64,000 nucleotides of DNA from JANXQG01 sp963804375. Its GTDB lineage: Bacteria > Planctomycetota > Planctomycetia > Pirellulales > Thermoguttaceae. The stretch spans positions 806,001 through 870,000 of the forward strand of contig CAWDQE010000015.1 in NCBI GenBank assembly GCA_963804375.1, in the 5' to 3' direction. Below the pieces are notes generated by a model. The model searched no databases, had not been told where the DNA came from, and worked only from the letters and a program-made list of their open reading frames with translations. The translations under genes and the position numbers were made by a program. Positions 17,591-26,536 of the stretch are shown piece after piece (within the stretch, counting starts at the first letter, position 1; each line of letters opens with the position of its first letter).

Positions 17591-18211
17591 ATGTCACGCA
17601 GATTATTGGGTTTGGCAACAGCAATCCTGATCGCTTTGCCTTGTGCGGCAATGGCCGATGTTTATCAAACCATTCCTGTCCCCGCTTCCCCAGGCACGAC
17701 GCCCCAGCGGCTATCGCCCAGGCAGGTGTTTCGCTGGCTCGATGCGAACCACGATGGTTTTCTGAGCTTGAACGAATTCCTGGCCGCCCCATGGATTCAG
17801 AACAAGCGGCAGGCGACGAGATTCTTCCGGTGGATGGATACGAATCATGATGGACTCGTGAGCCTGCAAGAGTTCCTGGCAGCCTACACCCGCTATAGCG
17901 GCAGCGACGGGTACTATATTCGAGTCGCGTATCCGTGGGCCTGGACCTGCTGGCGTCCCTGGCGCTACGGCTGGTACTGGCAAAGTGGCTGGCACCGCAG
18001 GCCGGGCGTTTGGCCGGGATATGCCGTGCACGCGCATCCTTATGTCGCTCGCCCGCATCATGCCATCAGGCACGTCGGACCGGTCAGGCATCCTCACCCA
18101 GCCAAGCACGTCAAGGCGGCCAAGCACGTCAAGGCAGTAAAGCACAATCCTCACGGCCATCACAAAGGTCACGCGCACAAAGGCCACGTTCAGAAAGGGC
18201 GCCATCGATAG
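17591..18211 (+). CDS. Secreted EF-hand protein with a His/Lys-rich tail
   Basis: 206 residues. A signal peptide (LLGLATAILIALPCAAMA) is followed by two canonical EF-hand loops, DANHDGFLSLNE at 51-62 and DTNHDGLVSLQE at 83-94, each with acidic or Asn ligands at positions 1, 3, 5 and 12, so calcium binding is very likely. A Trp/Tyr-rich middle (PWAWTCWRPWRYGWYW) leads to a strongly basic tail made of HPHPAKHVKAAKHVKAVKH-like units, which could bind metal or polyanions. GAGGAGAGAG precedes the ATG. It stands alone, with no partner genes close by. The export and calcium sites are read directly; the physiological role is unknown. Confidence 0.85.
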   Translation: MSRRLLGLATAILIALPCAAMADVYQTIPVPASPGTTPQRLSPRQVFRWLDANHDGFLSLNEFLAAPWIQNKRQATRFFRWMDTNHDGLVSLQEFLAAYTRYSGSDGYYIRVAYPWAWTCWRPWRYGWYWQSGWHRRPGVWPGYAVHAHPYVARPHHAIRHVGPVRHPHPAKHVKAAKHVKAVKHNPHGHHKGHAHKGHVQKGRHR

Positions 18212-18567
18212 CCGAGCTGCTCCGGCAAAGTCTTCCTCACTTCCCCCGATTTGGCAGAAGTCACGTCACGAACTGGCAGCACGAGCCGTGCGTATCCGAA
18301 AAGCGTCCCACAAAAGTTTTGGCAATCGACAAGGTTTTTCAGATCCGCAGAAGTGACCGGTGTTTTGCGATTCTTCCGGCAATTCGCGCCGTTTTCTTGG
18401 CGACGAAGCTGGCAGTGTGATATGCTTCATTTGCTGGCGTAAATGGCACCATGATAGGGAGGGCAAATCGTGCAAGATCCACCGGCCCACTTCCCGTGAG
18501 GAGCGGCTCCACCGCTCCTCACAGGGCGTCCACCTGCTCTGACAATCATCCTTGAACACACACGCTA
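18212..18567. other. Intergenic region between the EF-hand gene and a convergent small gene
   Basis: No gene supported. Short overlapping frames on both strands look like shadows. The stretch ends at a hairpin assigned as terminator for the minus-strand gene. Confidence 0.35.
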
Positions 18568-18571
18568 CACG

Positions 18572-18593
18572 GACCCCGCTTCTCGGCGGGGTT
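18572..18593 (-). terminator. Rho-independent-like terminator of the small basic protein gene
   Basis: On the minus strand GAACCCCGCC pairs with GGCGGGGTCC-like bases around a five-base loop (plus-strand view CCCCGC-TTCTC-GCGGGG), about 40 bases after the stop at 18632. It has no long T tract, so strength is uncertain. Confidence 0.45.
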
Positions 18594-18631
18594 CGTCGTT
18601 TCTTGGTTCAGTCAGGAACGTGCTCCAGCCC

Positions 18632-18940
18632 CTACACGATCTTCTTGATTTCCTCAGCCGCCGTCAGGGCTCTCCTTGCCAAGGAAACGCTCCCCACCTC
18701 CTTGATGAAAGCCAGGGCTGCTTTAACTTCCGGAATGCCTATGCCTGCCTTGGCGACAATCGTCCTCTTCGCCCGGCGCCGCTTGTTGTGTTTGGACTTG
18801 ACCGTGGTGACAAGGTTGGATGTGACCGTGATGCCTTTCTTCGCCAGGGCATCGATCACCTCCGCGGTCTTTGCCTTCTTGTTCGCCTTGTAGTAGTCCC
18901 GGATGGCTTGGGACTTGTTCGGTCCAGTGCTCTTGGCCAT
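18632..18940 (-). CDS. Small basic, probably DNA-binding protein
   Basis: 102 residues, very rich in Lys, Arg and Ala: MAKSTGPNKSQAIRDYYKAN, then AKTAEVIDALAKKGITVTSN and KSKHNKRRRAKRTIVAK. The N-terminal half is predicted as a small helical bundle of the kind seen in putative winged-helix or nucleoid-type proteins found repeatedly in planctomycetes; no named family can be given. AAGGAG lies eight bases upstream of the ATG. The gene stands alone with a hairpin downstream. A role in chromatin or regulation is inferred from its charge only. Confidence 0.7.
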   Translation of the reverse strand: MAKSTGPNKSQAIRDYYKANKKAKTAEVIDALAKKGITVTSNLVTTVKSKHNKRRRAKRTIVAKAGIGIPEVKAALAFIKEVGSVSLARRALTAAEEIKKIV

Positions 18941-19001
18941 GATTTTGGCTCCTTGTTGGGTGTAGGGGAAAACAACAGTGTCTCAGGGTTGTGGGGGATT
19001 G

Positions 19002-19436
19002 TCAAGCGTGAGGGGGGTCCATGTTGCGCCGTAAATCAATTCCCCACTCGTCCTTCACCAGGCCAGGTACGACCTCGAACGCAGCACGACCATCCGCCCA
19101 CTGAATGATTTCCCAGGTCTTGGCGGCACCGGTACAGAGCTTCATGGGCGCAGGGATTATGCCGACACGCCCAAGATCAAGACGGTCGCCATCCCAGCAC
19201 GTCTGAATCGTGATGTCGGCTTCAACCAAACCGTCTGTGTGGTGGGCACAGGCTGAATAGAGGAGGTCGAAAACAGCGTCGGGAAGATCGAGCCAGTCGC
19301 CGCGAAGTTCGGCGGCAAGTTTAGCACGACGTTTGCCGCGTCCATCGTCAATGCCCTCGTTTGACCGCACCCTCGACAGCGCCGTCGCGTGCTTGGCCAG
19401 GCGGCTGGAAGTCCTCAAGTCCGACAGCCAGGCCAT
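19002..19436 (-). CDS. Hypothetical protein
   Basis: 145 residues from the ATG at 19436; the frame stays open to 19829, but the upstream third is a dispersed intergenic repeat (19639-19790), so a start there is unlikely. The coding strand reads as plausible protein, with GDWLDLPDAVFDLLYSACAH, DITIQTCWDGDRLDLG and KTWEIIQWADGRAAFEVVPG. No family was recognised and no strong ribosome site was found. It lies about 60 bases downstream of the basic-protein gene on the same strand. Whether it is a full gene or the 3' part of a longer one cannot be decided. Confidence 0.45.
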   Translation of the reverse strand: MAWLSDLRTSSRLAKHATALSRVRSNEGIDDGRGKRRAKLAAELRGDWLDLPDAVFDLLYSACAHHTDGLVEADITIQTCWDGDRLDLGRVGIIPAPMKLCTGAAKTWEIIQWADGRAAFEVVPGLVKDEWGIDLRRNMDPPHA

Positions 19437-19638
19437 TTTCACGGTGGCGACAGCGGCCAGCACAGCGGCGGACCGTGTTTTGTCCTTCAGCCGCACGGTA
19501 GAAATGGAAGAGACCGATTCTGGGCCGGAGCATTGCCCGGCTGTGGCGGCCCAGCGGCTGAGCACGTCCGACGCCACTCCGTCGATTGCCGCGGCCACGG
19601 CTGACGGTGCCAGGGCGGCATGATGCCCATCCTGCCAA

Positions 19639-19790
19639 TTGGCTGCCTTGGCTGGAAAGTCAGGCGGGACTGTAAAATCGCCTACAGTCAAGAAAAAACG
19701 CCGGTTTCCGGACTTCTTGACGCTGGCCATGCCGTTTCGATGCGGAGTGGGTGACAGCCGCAGGCTGCGTGGGGGGATCGACGGCCATTT
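19639..19790. repeat. Dispersed ~140-bp repeat, copy A
   Basis: Shares blocks with 26305-26436 and 28025-28165: GGAAGTCAGGCGGGA-like start, GTCAAGAAAAAACGCC, a TTTCC(G/T)GACTT block, GACGCTGG(C/T)CATGCCG and CCGCAGG(C/T)T-GCGTGGG. In this copy GTCAAGAA and TTCTTGAC form an inverted pair around the centre. Non-coding, possibly a decayed mobile palindrome. Confidence 0.65.
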
Positions 19791-19870
19791 GCTAACGGTT
19801 GACGATAAGACGATCAGCAAGCTGATCAATCAAAGACCGACTGCGAGGCCGACGGCACCCACCGCGCGCG

Positions 19871-20507
19871 ACGAGATCAAGCTGCCCTTCGCGCCGCGTG
19901 CGCCGAGGACGGATGCGAAGGGAAGGACAGGATGGCTGGGGTGTGGAGTTGGTCGCAAGCCACTGGCTTCGCGGTTCTTCTCGCTGCGCTGCGCCGCCGA
20001 CTATAAGCGAGAAGACAGGTGGCACCGGCGGCGAGAAGGGTGAGCGATAGAGGCTCTGGCACGGCCGAAAGGGTAATCAAGCTGTCGCTGCCCGTGCCGT
20101 AGTTGATGGTGTCGCCGGTGGGAATGATCAGCGTGCCGAAGTTTCCGCTGAGACTCCCGCTGTAGCTTGCGATGATGTACGTCCCAGGAGAAAGGGTCCC
20201 GGTGAGATCTAGCGTCGGGCTGTCGCTCAAGATCAAGTTGCCCGCGGTCGACAGGCTGGTCATGGAACTGCCCGCAGCGACGATGTCGAGCTCGCCGCCT
20301 TTGAAGTCAATGGCGTTGGCGAAATTGATAGAGCCGGTGCCGAGGTCGCCGGGTGCCAGGTGCCCGCCGGCGTTGATTAAAGCGCTTACTAGGTTGCCCG
20401 TGCCGCCTAGCGTACCACCGCTGTTGACGGTGGCGGCAGAACTCGTGAGCCAGCCATCGACGACCAATGTGCCCTGGTCGATCGTGGTGGGGCCGGTGTA
20501 GGTGCTG
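19871..20507. repeat. Long direct repeat (copy 1) covering the 3' end of a PEP-CTERM gene
   Basis: About 637 bp nearly identical to 22529-23165 (offset 2658), covering the last ~210 codons of both PEP-CTERM genes and a few bases beyond their stops. Only scattered substitutions are visible (for example ATAAGCG vs GTAAGCG, and GGCAGAACTC vs ACGGCAGAACTC). Recent duplication or gene conversion. Confidence 0.85.
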
Positions 20508-21987
20508 GAGCCGGTGAGTGCCAACGCGCCCGTGCCGATTTTCGTCAAGCTGCCAGGACCATTGAGGGCGGCGGAGAACGTCGTGCTGGCGTTGTTTTTG
20601 CCCACGCTGAGGGTCACGGCGCGCAACGCGCTGTTGGCGAGGTTGAGCGTTCCCGGGCCGGTCAGGCCGCCGAATGTCGCTGCCGTCAGCGATGCGAAAC
20701 TCAGGCTTCCGCTGCCGCTCGAGTCCAGCGTGCTATTTTGCAAGGCGAGAGGGCTGCCCAAGGCGAGTGTGCCTCCGCTAACCAGCGTATTCCCTGTGTA
20801 GGTATTCGTCGCACTCAAAATCAGCGTGCCGCTATCTACCTTCGTCAGGATGCCGGTACCGGAAAGGGCGCCGGAGAGTGTCACGGCGAAGCCGGCCGTA
20901 TCAAAACTCGCGCCACTACCACTCGCACCCAGCGTCATGGGCAAACTCGTGGAAAACCCGCTGCCGGCCTGAAGCGTCCCACCGTTGAAGTTGAATGTAG
21001 TCGTTCCTGCATTCTTGTTCAGCGACGAGAGGATGAGTACCCCCCCGTTGAGGTTATAGGTGGCGACTTTGCAATCAGACCCGCCCAGATAAAGACCGTC
21101 GCTGATACTGTTGGTTCCGCCCGACTGTGTAAACGTCCCCGTGCCGGCGTAGCCCACGTACTCGGAGGATGCCGACAACTGGCTGTTCCCGCCGAGGCTG
21201 TACGCGCCGATGCTGCCGGGAACGCTGTCGCTCACGTAAAGCGCGCTGGCGATAATGTTGGTCCCACCCGATTGCGTGAAGCTCCCGGTGCCATCATCGT
21301 AGCCCACGTACTCGGAGGATGCCGACAGCCGGCCACTTCCGTTGAGGCTGTACTTGCCGCTACTGCTGCTAATGCCAGGGTTGTAGGCGAGATAAAGACT
21401 GCCGGTGATACTGTTAGTCCCGCCAGACTGCGTGAAGGCGCCGGTGCCGGAGTAGCCCACGTACTCGAAGGGTGCCGAGACCTGACCACTTCCACTGAGG
21501 TTGTACGTGCCGCTGCTGCCGGCGTTGTAGCCGACACAGAGAAGGGAGCTAATATTGTTAGTCCCACCCGATTGCGTGAAACTCCCCGTGCCCGAATCGC
21601 CCACGTCCTCCCCGTGTCCCGCCAAGGGGATGGAGAGGCCCCCGCCTGTCATTTGCACGGTTCCGCCCCCCGCACTGCTACCCAGTAAGAGCGTGCCGCA
21701 AGTTTCGCCAGGCTGAGTGACATTGGCAGTTCCGCCATTTACGATCCAGGCGTTGTCGGTGCTGATCGGAACGTGGTTCCCACCCCAGTTGCCGGCATTC
21801 GACCAGTCGCCGGACGCCGTGTTGGACCAGTAGACTTGCGCCGCGCGGCCATCGGGCCCACGAGCAAAACTGCGGCGGCGACAAGGCCCAGGCGAACGCC
21901 AATAGCGGCACTCGTGTGGCAAGTCGCCTTGCCGCCACGATCGACCCCTGCAGCGAACTCCAACATCCCTACGATTCGCCTCAACAT
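19877..21987 (-). CDS. PEP-CTERM surface protein with autotransporter-type beta-strand repeats (frameshifted near the signal peptide)
   Basis: The ATG at 21987 follows GGGAGAAG and encodes a signal peptide ending in VRLGLVAAAVLLVGPMAAR; the mature reading AQVYWSNTASGDWSNAGNWG lies in the neighbouring frame. Reading GGCCGCGCGGCGCAAG near 21838-21850, one added base joins them as MAAR-AQVYW, a good cleavage site, so the break is a single missing base. The body has about five repeats of the type GSFTQSGGTNxIxxxLYVGYN, then beta-strand repeats such as GTLILSATNTYTGNTLVSGG typical of passenger-like surface proteins. The C-terminus has VPEPLSLTLLAAGATCLLAY plus an RRR cluster: a PEP-CTERM sorting and anchor signal. 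About 35 residues follow the Arg cluster, which is unusual. The last ~200 codons are nearly identical to the next gene. Confidence 0.8.
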
Positions 21988-22528
21988 GTTTTGCTTCTCC
22001 CAATTCCAGCCCAACACACCACATACGGGCACACCAACACGCGACCGCCCGACCTGTCTGAAAACGGCGAAAACACAACGGGAACACACCACGATCGCCC
22101 GAGCCGAAGCTCGGCGACCAAGCACCGTCGCGCTGTCGAGAAGCACGCTGGTCCGACCTCACCTACGCGGTGCGTCAGAGACCAGGGCACGCTGCCTCAG
22201 AGATTTGTGGAGAGAGTGCCTGGGCGAACTGCCGCCAAGGACATATCTGCCAATTTATTGCACGACGCGGAAAATAGCAATAGACAGGGTCAACTTTGTG
22301 ACGGGAATCGTGCACCGATGCCTCTCGAAAGAGCGGAAATGAGGATCCTCAATAATGCTAGCAGGGGGTCTGGGATGCATCGTACGGTGTACTTGGGCCA
22401 ACGCAGCGTTGGCTGCGGCAAGCGAGGAGAGTGCCGCCAGAAGGCGACCTTCAGCCCCTAGCGCTTTGCTCGATGAACACCGCCTGCGCCACGGGGAGGC
22501 AAGCAGGCCAATGGCCCCGCCGCCCGCC
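21988..22528. other. Intergenic region between the two PEP-CTERM genes
   Basis: About 540 bases without a supported gene. It must hold the promoter of the 21987 gene. Open frames on the plus strand here are shadows or low-complexity Thr/Arg-rich reads. Confidence 0.35.
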
Positions 22529-23165
22529 ACGAGATCAAGCTGCCCTTCGTGCCGCGTGCGCCGAGGACGGATGCGAAGGGAAGGAGAGGACGGCTGGGGC
22601 GTGGAGTTGGTCGCAAACCACTGGCTTCGCAGTTCTTCTCGCTGCGCTGCGCCGCCGACTGTAAGCGAGAAGACAGACGGCACCGGCGGCGAGAAGGGTG
22701 AGCGATAGAGGCTCTGGCACGGCCGAAAGGGTAATCAAGCTGTCGCTGCCCGTGCCGTAGTTAATGGTGTCGCCGGTGGGAATGATCAGCGTGCCGAAGG
22801 TTCCGCTGAGACTCCCGCTGTAGCTTGCGATGATGTACGTCCCAGGAGAAAGGGTCCCGGTGAGATCTAGCGTCGGGCTGTCGCTCAAGATCAAGTTGCC
22901 CGCGGTCGACAGGCTGGTCATGGAACTGCCCGCAGCGACGATGTCGAGCTCGCCGCCTTTGAAGTCAATGGCGTTGGCGAAATTGATAGAGCCGGTGCCG
23001 ATGTCGCCGGGCGCCAGGTGCCCGCCGGCGTTGATTAAAGCGCTTACTAGGTTGCCCGTGCCGCCTAGCGTACCACCGCTGTTGACGGTGACGGCAGAAC
23101 TCGTGAGCCAGCCATCGACGACCAATGTGCCCTGGTTGATCGTGGTGGGGCCGGTGTAGGTGCTG
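22529..23165. repeat. Long direct repeat (copy 2) covering the 3' end of a PEP-CTERM gene
   Basis: Partner of 19871-20507. The border is sharp: just upstream on the coding strand the two genes encode unrelated beta-repeat sequence, whereas from GSSTYTGPTTI onward the proteins match almost residue for residue up to and past the PEP-CTERM anchor. Confidence 0.85.
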
Positions 23166-25666
23166 CTGCCGCTGAGAATTTGCGAGCCGATACCGCTGAT
23201 AGCCAGCGCCAAGCCCCCTCTGCCGTTCTGGATCGTGCCGCTGAACGTGGTCGAACCGCCGGTCGGGGCGAGCGTCAAGGTCGTGGCCGACGTAGCACTG
23301 TTGGTCACCGTGCCCCCCTGGCCCGGGACGTAATCCGACAGTGAGGCGACCTGCTGCGGATTGCCGCTTACGTCGAAGGTGGCCCCCGCCGCGATCGAAA
23401 GGGGCGTGCCGCTGGGCAGGTTCCCCGCCGAAGTGGCGACTGGTACGAGCTGAAAGCCGTTGACGTCGCCCTCGGAGGTAAGCGCAGTCGCCGTGACCAC
23501 GATCTGCCCGCCTGCGCCGCTGGCAACGGCCGGGAACTCGGCGTAGATGTTGGGGTTCGTAACGGTGCAGTCGGCAGCGTTGGTGGGCGTAGTCAGGCTC
23601 TGTGAGGCGCCATTGATCGTGAAGGCCACGGCCCGCCCGGCGACCCCGCAGGCAATAGCATAAACGTTGTACGCCGTGTTTGGGGCCAAGCCGCGAAAGG
23701 TGAACGTGGCCGTCGGAGTACTGGTAAGGTAGATGTAGAGGTAGCCGTTCAGCAGGTTCGATGGGTTGCCGCAACCGGGCTGCCATTGTCCGTTTCCTCC
23801 AGACTCGGCCACCGAGGCGCCGGTCACGCCCTGGAAGGAGTTCTTGAGATTTGCGACGGTCCCGTTCATTGTCCCCGTGTTCCAGAACGTGCCCGCGTCC
23901 GAGCTTGGGCCGACCCCCGTGTAGTTCAGCGGGCTGTAGTTCACGTTGATTGCCGAGCCGGTTGTGACGCCGGTCCCGATCCGGAGCGTGCCGCCGGAAA
24001 TAACCGTGGCACCGGCGTAGGTCTGGCTTGCGCCGAGCGTGAGCATGCCCGTGCCCTGTTTGACCAGTCCGCCTGCGCCGCTGAGGATGCCGTTGTAGGT
24101 CGTGTTCTGCCCGCCGCCGCCCACGCTGAGCGTGACGGATTCGGCGGCGGCGGTCGCCAGGACGAGGTTGCCGCTGCCGGCCAGCCCGCCCACGACGGGA
24201 CTGGTGTTCCCCGCCGCAAAAGCCAGAGTCCCGCCGGCCAGATTCACGGTGCTGTTCTGTACCGCCAGCGGGTTGGACAGTTTCAAGGTGCCGCTGTTGA
24301 CGTTCATCACGCCGCTGAACGTGTTGCTGTTGGCCAGCACGAGCGTCCCGGCGCCGTACTGGTGCAGCGCGATGCCTGTGCCGCTGAGACCCCCGCTGAG
24401 CGTCAACTGGTCCGTGGCGTTGATCACGGTCACGTCCGTATTGCCGACAAGGACCAAGTTCGCGGAAATCTCGTGGCTGCCGCCGGCCACGTTGATGGCG
24501 GCGTCGCCCACGGTGGACTGCAGCGTGATCGCCTGCAGCCCGGCAATCGTGTACTTGGCCGCGCTGTTGAACGTGAGCGTTCCCGCGGTGACCGCCGTGT
24601 CGACGGCGATCGTCCTCGGCGCGCTGATCGTGCTGCAGAATAGCACGGAGGCATTGAGCGCGTTCGGCAGACCGTTGATCCAGTTGCCGGCGCCGGACCA
24701 GTTGCCGCTGGCGTCGACGTTCCAGGCGGAGGGCGCGGAAACCTCGTTGTATTCCAGCAGGTGATTGTCGTTTTGGTCGGCGACCCACAGGGTTCCCGAC
24801 GGTCCGAAGCCCAGGCTCACGGGGGAATACGACAAGGCGATCTGGCCCAGGTATGTCCCCGCGCTGTTGAATTCGACCAGGGCGTTGTTCCCCCCGCTGG
24901 CGACCCAGAGGTTCCCCGACGGGTCGCGGGCGACGTCGTTGGGGGACGACAATTGCCCCACCCCGATCGATTGCAGATAGACGCCGCTGCTGTTGAACTG
25001 CTGCACACGGTTATTCTGCGCGTCGGCGACAAAGACGTTCCCCGAGAAGTCCGTGGTCAGCCCTCCCAACCAAGCAAACTGCCCGTTGCCGCTGCCGGCG
25101 GAGCCGAACGTTTGCACGAAGGCCCCGCTGCCGGTGAACTCGTCGATGCGGTTGTTCCACCAGTCGTTGATCCAGACGTTGCCCGACGGGGCGACCGCAA
25201 TGGCCTGCGCGTCGCTGATTTGCCCGCTGCCGCTGCCGTAGGAACCGAACGCCTGGATGAAGCCGCCGGTGGGGGAGACCTCCTGCACGCGATTGTTGCT
25301 CGAATCGGCGACCCAGACATTGCCTGACGCGTCGACGGCCACGCCCTGTGGATCGTTGAAGTGTCCGTTGCCGCTGCCGTAGGAACCGATGGTTTGGAGG
25401 AAACTGCCGTTACTGTCGAATTCCTCGATCCGGTTGTTACCCGCATCGGCGACCCAGACGTCGCCCGCGCTGTTGACGGCCACGCGGCGGATTCCGTTGA
25501 ACTGGCCGTTGCCGCTGCCGTAGCTGCCAACCGTACTCACCAGGTTGTAAGTCGGCGTTTGGGCCGAGAGCGAAGTCGTCAACACGGCCGCCACGAAGCA
25601 CAAGAAGCCCGCGGCCGGCAACCGTGCCACTCGGGAACCGCGTCTCATCGAGAATCTGTTGAACAT
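22535..25666 (-). CDS. NHL-repeat / beta-strand-repeat surface protein with PEP-CTERM anchor
   Basis: 1043 residues. GAGGAGA lies six bases before the ATG. A signal peptide (AAGFLCFVAAVLTTSLSAQ) is followed by about six NHL propeller blades (residues ~40-320) of the form GVAVDASGNVWVADSSNNRV, ending near LWVADQNDNHLLEYN. A sheet-rich linker and autotransporter-type repeats follow (GTLVLANSNTFSGVMNVNSG, GTGMLTLGASQTYAGATVIS), with an inserted fibronectin-like stretch (FTFRGLAPNTAYNVYAIACG). The end has VPEPLSLTLLAAGAVCLLAY plus RRR, the PEP-CTERM signal, and the same ~35-residue extension as its neighbour. An extracellular binding or adhesion role is inferred from NHL and beta-helix architecture. 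It is the upstream member of a tandem pair. Confidence 0.85.
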   Translation of the reverse strand: MFNRFSMRRGSRVARLPAAGFLCFVAAVLTTSLSAQTPTYNLVSTVGSYGSGNGQFNGIRRVAVNSAGDVWVADAGNNRIEEFDSNGSFLQTIGSYGSGNGHFNDPQGVAVDASGNVWVADSSNNRVQEVSPTGGFIQAFGSYGSGSGQISDAQAIAVAPSGNVWINDWWNNRIDEFTGSGAFVQTFGSAGSGNGQFAWLGGLTTDFSGNVFVADAQNNRVQQFNSSGVYLQSIGVGQLSSPNDVARDPSGNLWVASGGNNALVEFNSAGTYLGQIALSYSPVSLGFGPSGTLWVADQNDNHLLEYNEVSAPSAWNVDASGNWSGAGNWINGLPNALNASVLFCSTISAPRTIAVDTAVTAGTLTFNSAAKYTIAGLQAITLQSTVGDAAINVAGGSHEISANLVLVGNTDVTVINATDQLTLSGGLSGTGIALHQYGAGTLVLANSNTFSGVMNVNSGTLKLSNPLAVQNSTVNLAGGTLAFAAGNTSPVVGGLAGSGNLVLATAAAESVTLSVGGGGQNTTYNGILSGAGGLVKQGTGMLTLGASQTYAGATVISGGTLRIGTGVTTGSAINVNYSPLNYTGVGPSSDAGTFWNTGTMNGTVANLKNSFQGVTGASVAESGGNGQWQPGCGNPSNLLNGYLYIYLTSTPTATFTFRGLAPNTAYNVYAIACGVAGRAVAFTINGASQSLTTPTNAADCTVTNPNIYAEFPAVASGAGGQIVVTATALTSEGDVNGFQLVPVATSAGNLPSGTPLSIAAGATFDVSGNPQQVASLSDYVPGQGGTVTNSATSATTLTLAPTGGSTTFSGTIQNGRGGLALAISGIGSQILSGSSTYTGPTTINQGTLVVDGWLTSSAVTVNSGGTLGGTGNLVSALINAGGHLAPGDIGTGSINFANAIDFKGGELDIVAAGSSMTSLSTAGNLILSDSPTLDLTGTLSPGTYIIASYSGSLSGTFGTLIIPTGDTINYGTGSDSLITLSAVPEPLSLTLLAAGAVCLLAYSRRRSAARRTAKPVVCDQLHAPAVLSFPSHPSSAHAARRAA

Positions 25667-25986
25667 CGGTCATCTCCTCGAATAAGCAACGGGCGAATCT
25701 GTCGCACCCACGGTTGCGAACCTCCGCAGACTACGAGAATCTTCAGAACGGGTTCTGCCCGGCGTGGGGTCACGAAGGGCTCGCGCCAACTTACCAGAAT
25801 ACTCCGAAGCTACCGGGATGCAAGCCGCCGGGCAAAATCATGCGGAATCTCTGTTGTCAGGAGGGTTGCGGTTGGCATAAGGACCTATTCGGGCAGTTTA
25901 CCGCCCATGGGTAGGTTCTGCAAACAACCGCACGATGTAACCTTATACAATTTGTGACGTTACGTTCTGGCTGCATTGCCAAGGTA
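25667..25986. other. Intergenic region upstream of the NHL/PEP-CTERM gene
   Basis: Nothing coding recognised. It should contain the promoter for the minus-strand gene at 25666. Confidence 0.3.
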
Positions 25987-26086
25987 GGCATGGTTCCGAA
26001 ATGGGGACAGGCACCTCGCCGGCGTCCATTTCTTGCGGCCTAATCGCTACTGGGCTCGGAGCCAGTCCCCGTTTCTGAACCATGCC
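25987..26086. repeat. 100-bp imperfect inverted repeat (GGCATGGTTC ends)
   Basis: GGCATGGTTCCGAAATGGGG at the left and the complement of CCCCGTTTCTGAACCATGCC at the right pair over about 28 bases; the interior includes ACAGGCACCTCG and GAGCCAGTCCC. A MITE-like palindrome in a long non-coding stretch. Confidence 0.7.
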
Positions 26087-26304
26087 CCAAGGTAAACCCT
26101 GCGGTCGGCTGGTTGCGAGAACAGAAGGCGTCATGCCGGGAGGTTCTTCATCCTGGCGTTAGGCTGCGTAAGTCGGACAGGCCGCTGTCGATGACCACAA
26201 CAGATACGGTCATCCTGTCACATCCGAATTATTTTGCGACAGCTTACCTGCGGAGTTGGCAGCACCAACGAAGCCGCAACCGATGCAGCGGATGGCTGCA
26301 CCTT

Positions 26305-26436
26305 CAGGTGGGAATCAAATTGTCGGCCAGTCAAGACAATCCGAAGGTTTTCTGACTTTTTTACGCCGGCCCTGCCGCTTGCGCGCGGAGTGGGGGTGAC
26401 CGCCGCAGGCTGCGTGGGGGGATCGACGCTGGCCGA
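26305..26436. repeat. Dispersed ~140-bp repeat, copy C
   Basis: Contains GGGAATCAAATTGTCGGCC, GTCAAGACAATCCGAAGGTT, a CTGACTTTTTTACGCCGGCC block and GGTGACCGCCGCAGGCTGCG followed by TGGGGGGATCGACG, matching copies A and B. It ends about 100 bases before the QueC-like gene. Confidence 0.6.
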
Positions 26437-26536
26437 AACTCATTTATAATGCTGCCGACCATAAGTACATGGGGACTCCAACGGGAACGGAATATGCTCT
26501 ACTAAGTCCCTACCCCAATACAAACGCATCGTGCCC

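Noticed and set aside
22965..24788. 607-codon minus-strand frame in the NHL/PEP-CTERM gene
   Set aside because: Arg/Gln/Gly low-complexity reading in the wrong frame of the repeat-rich gene.
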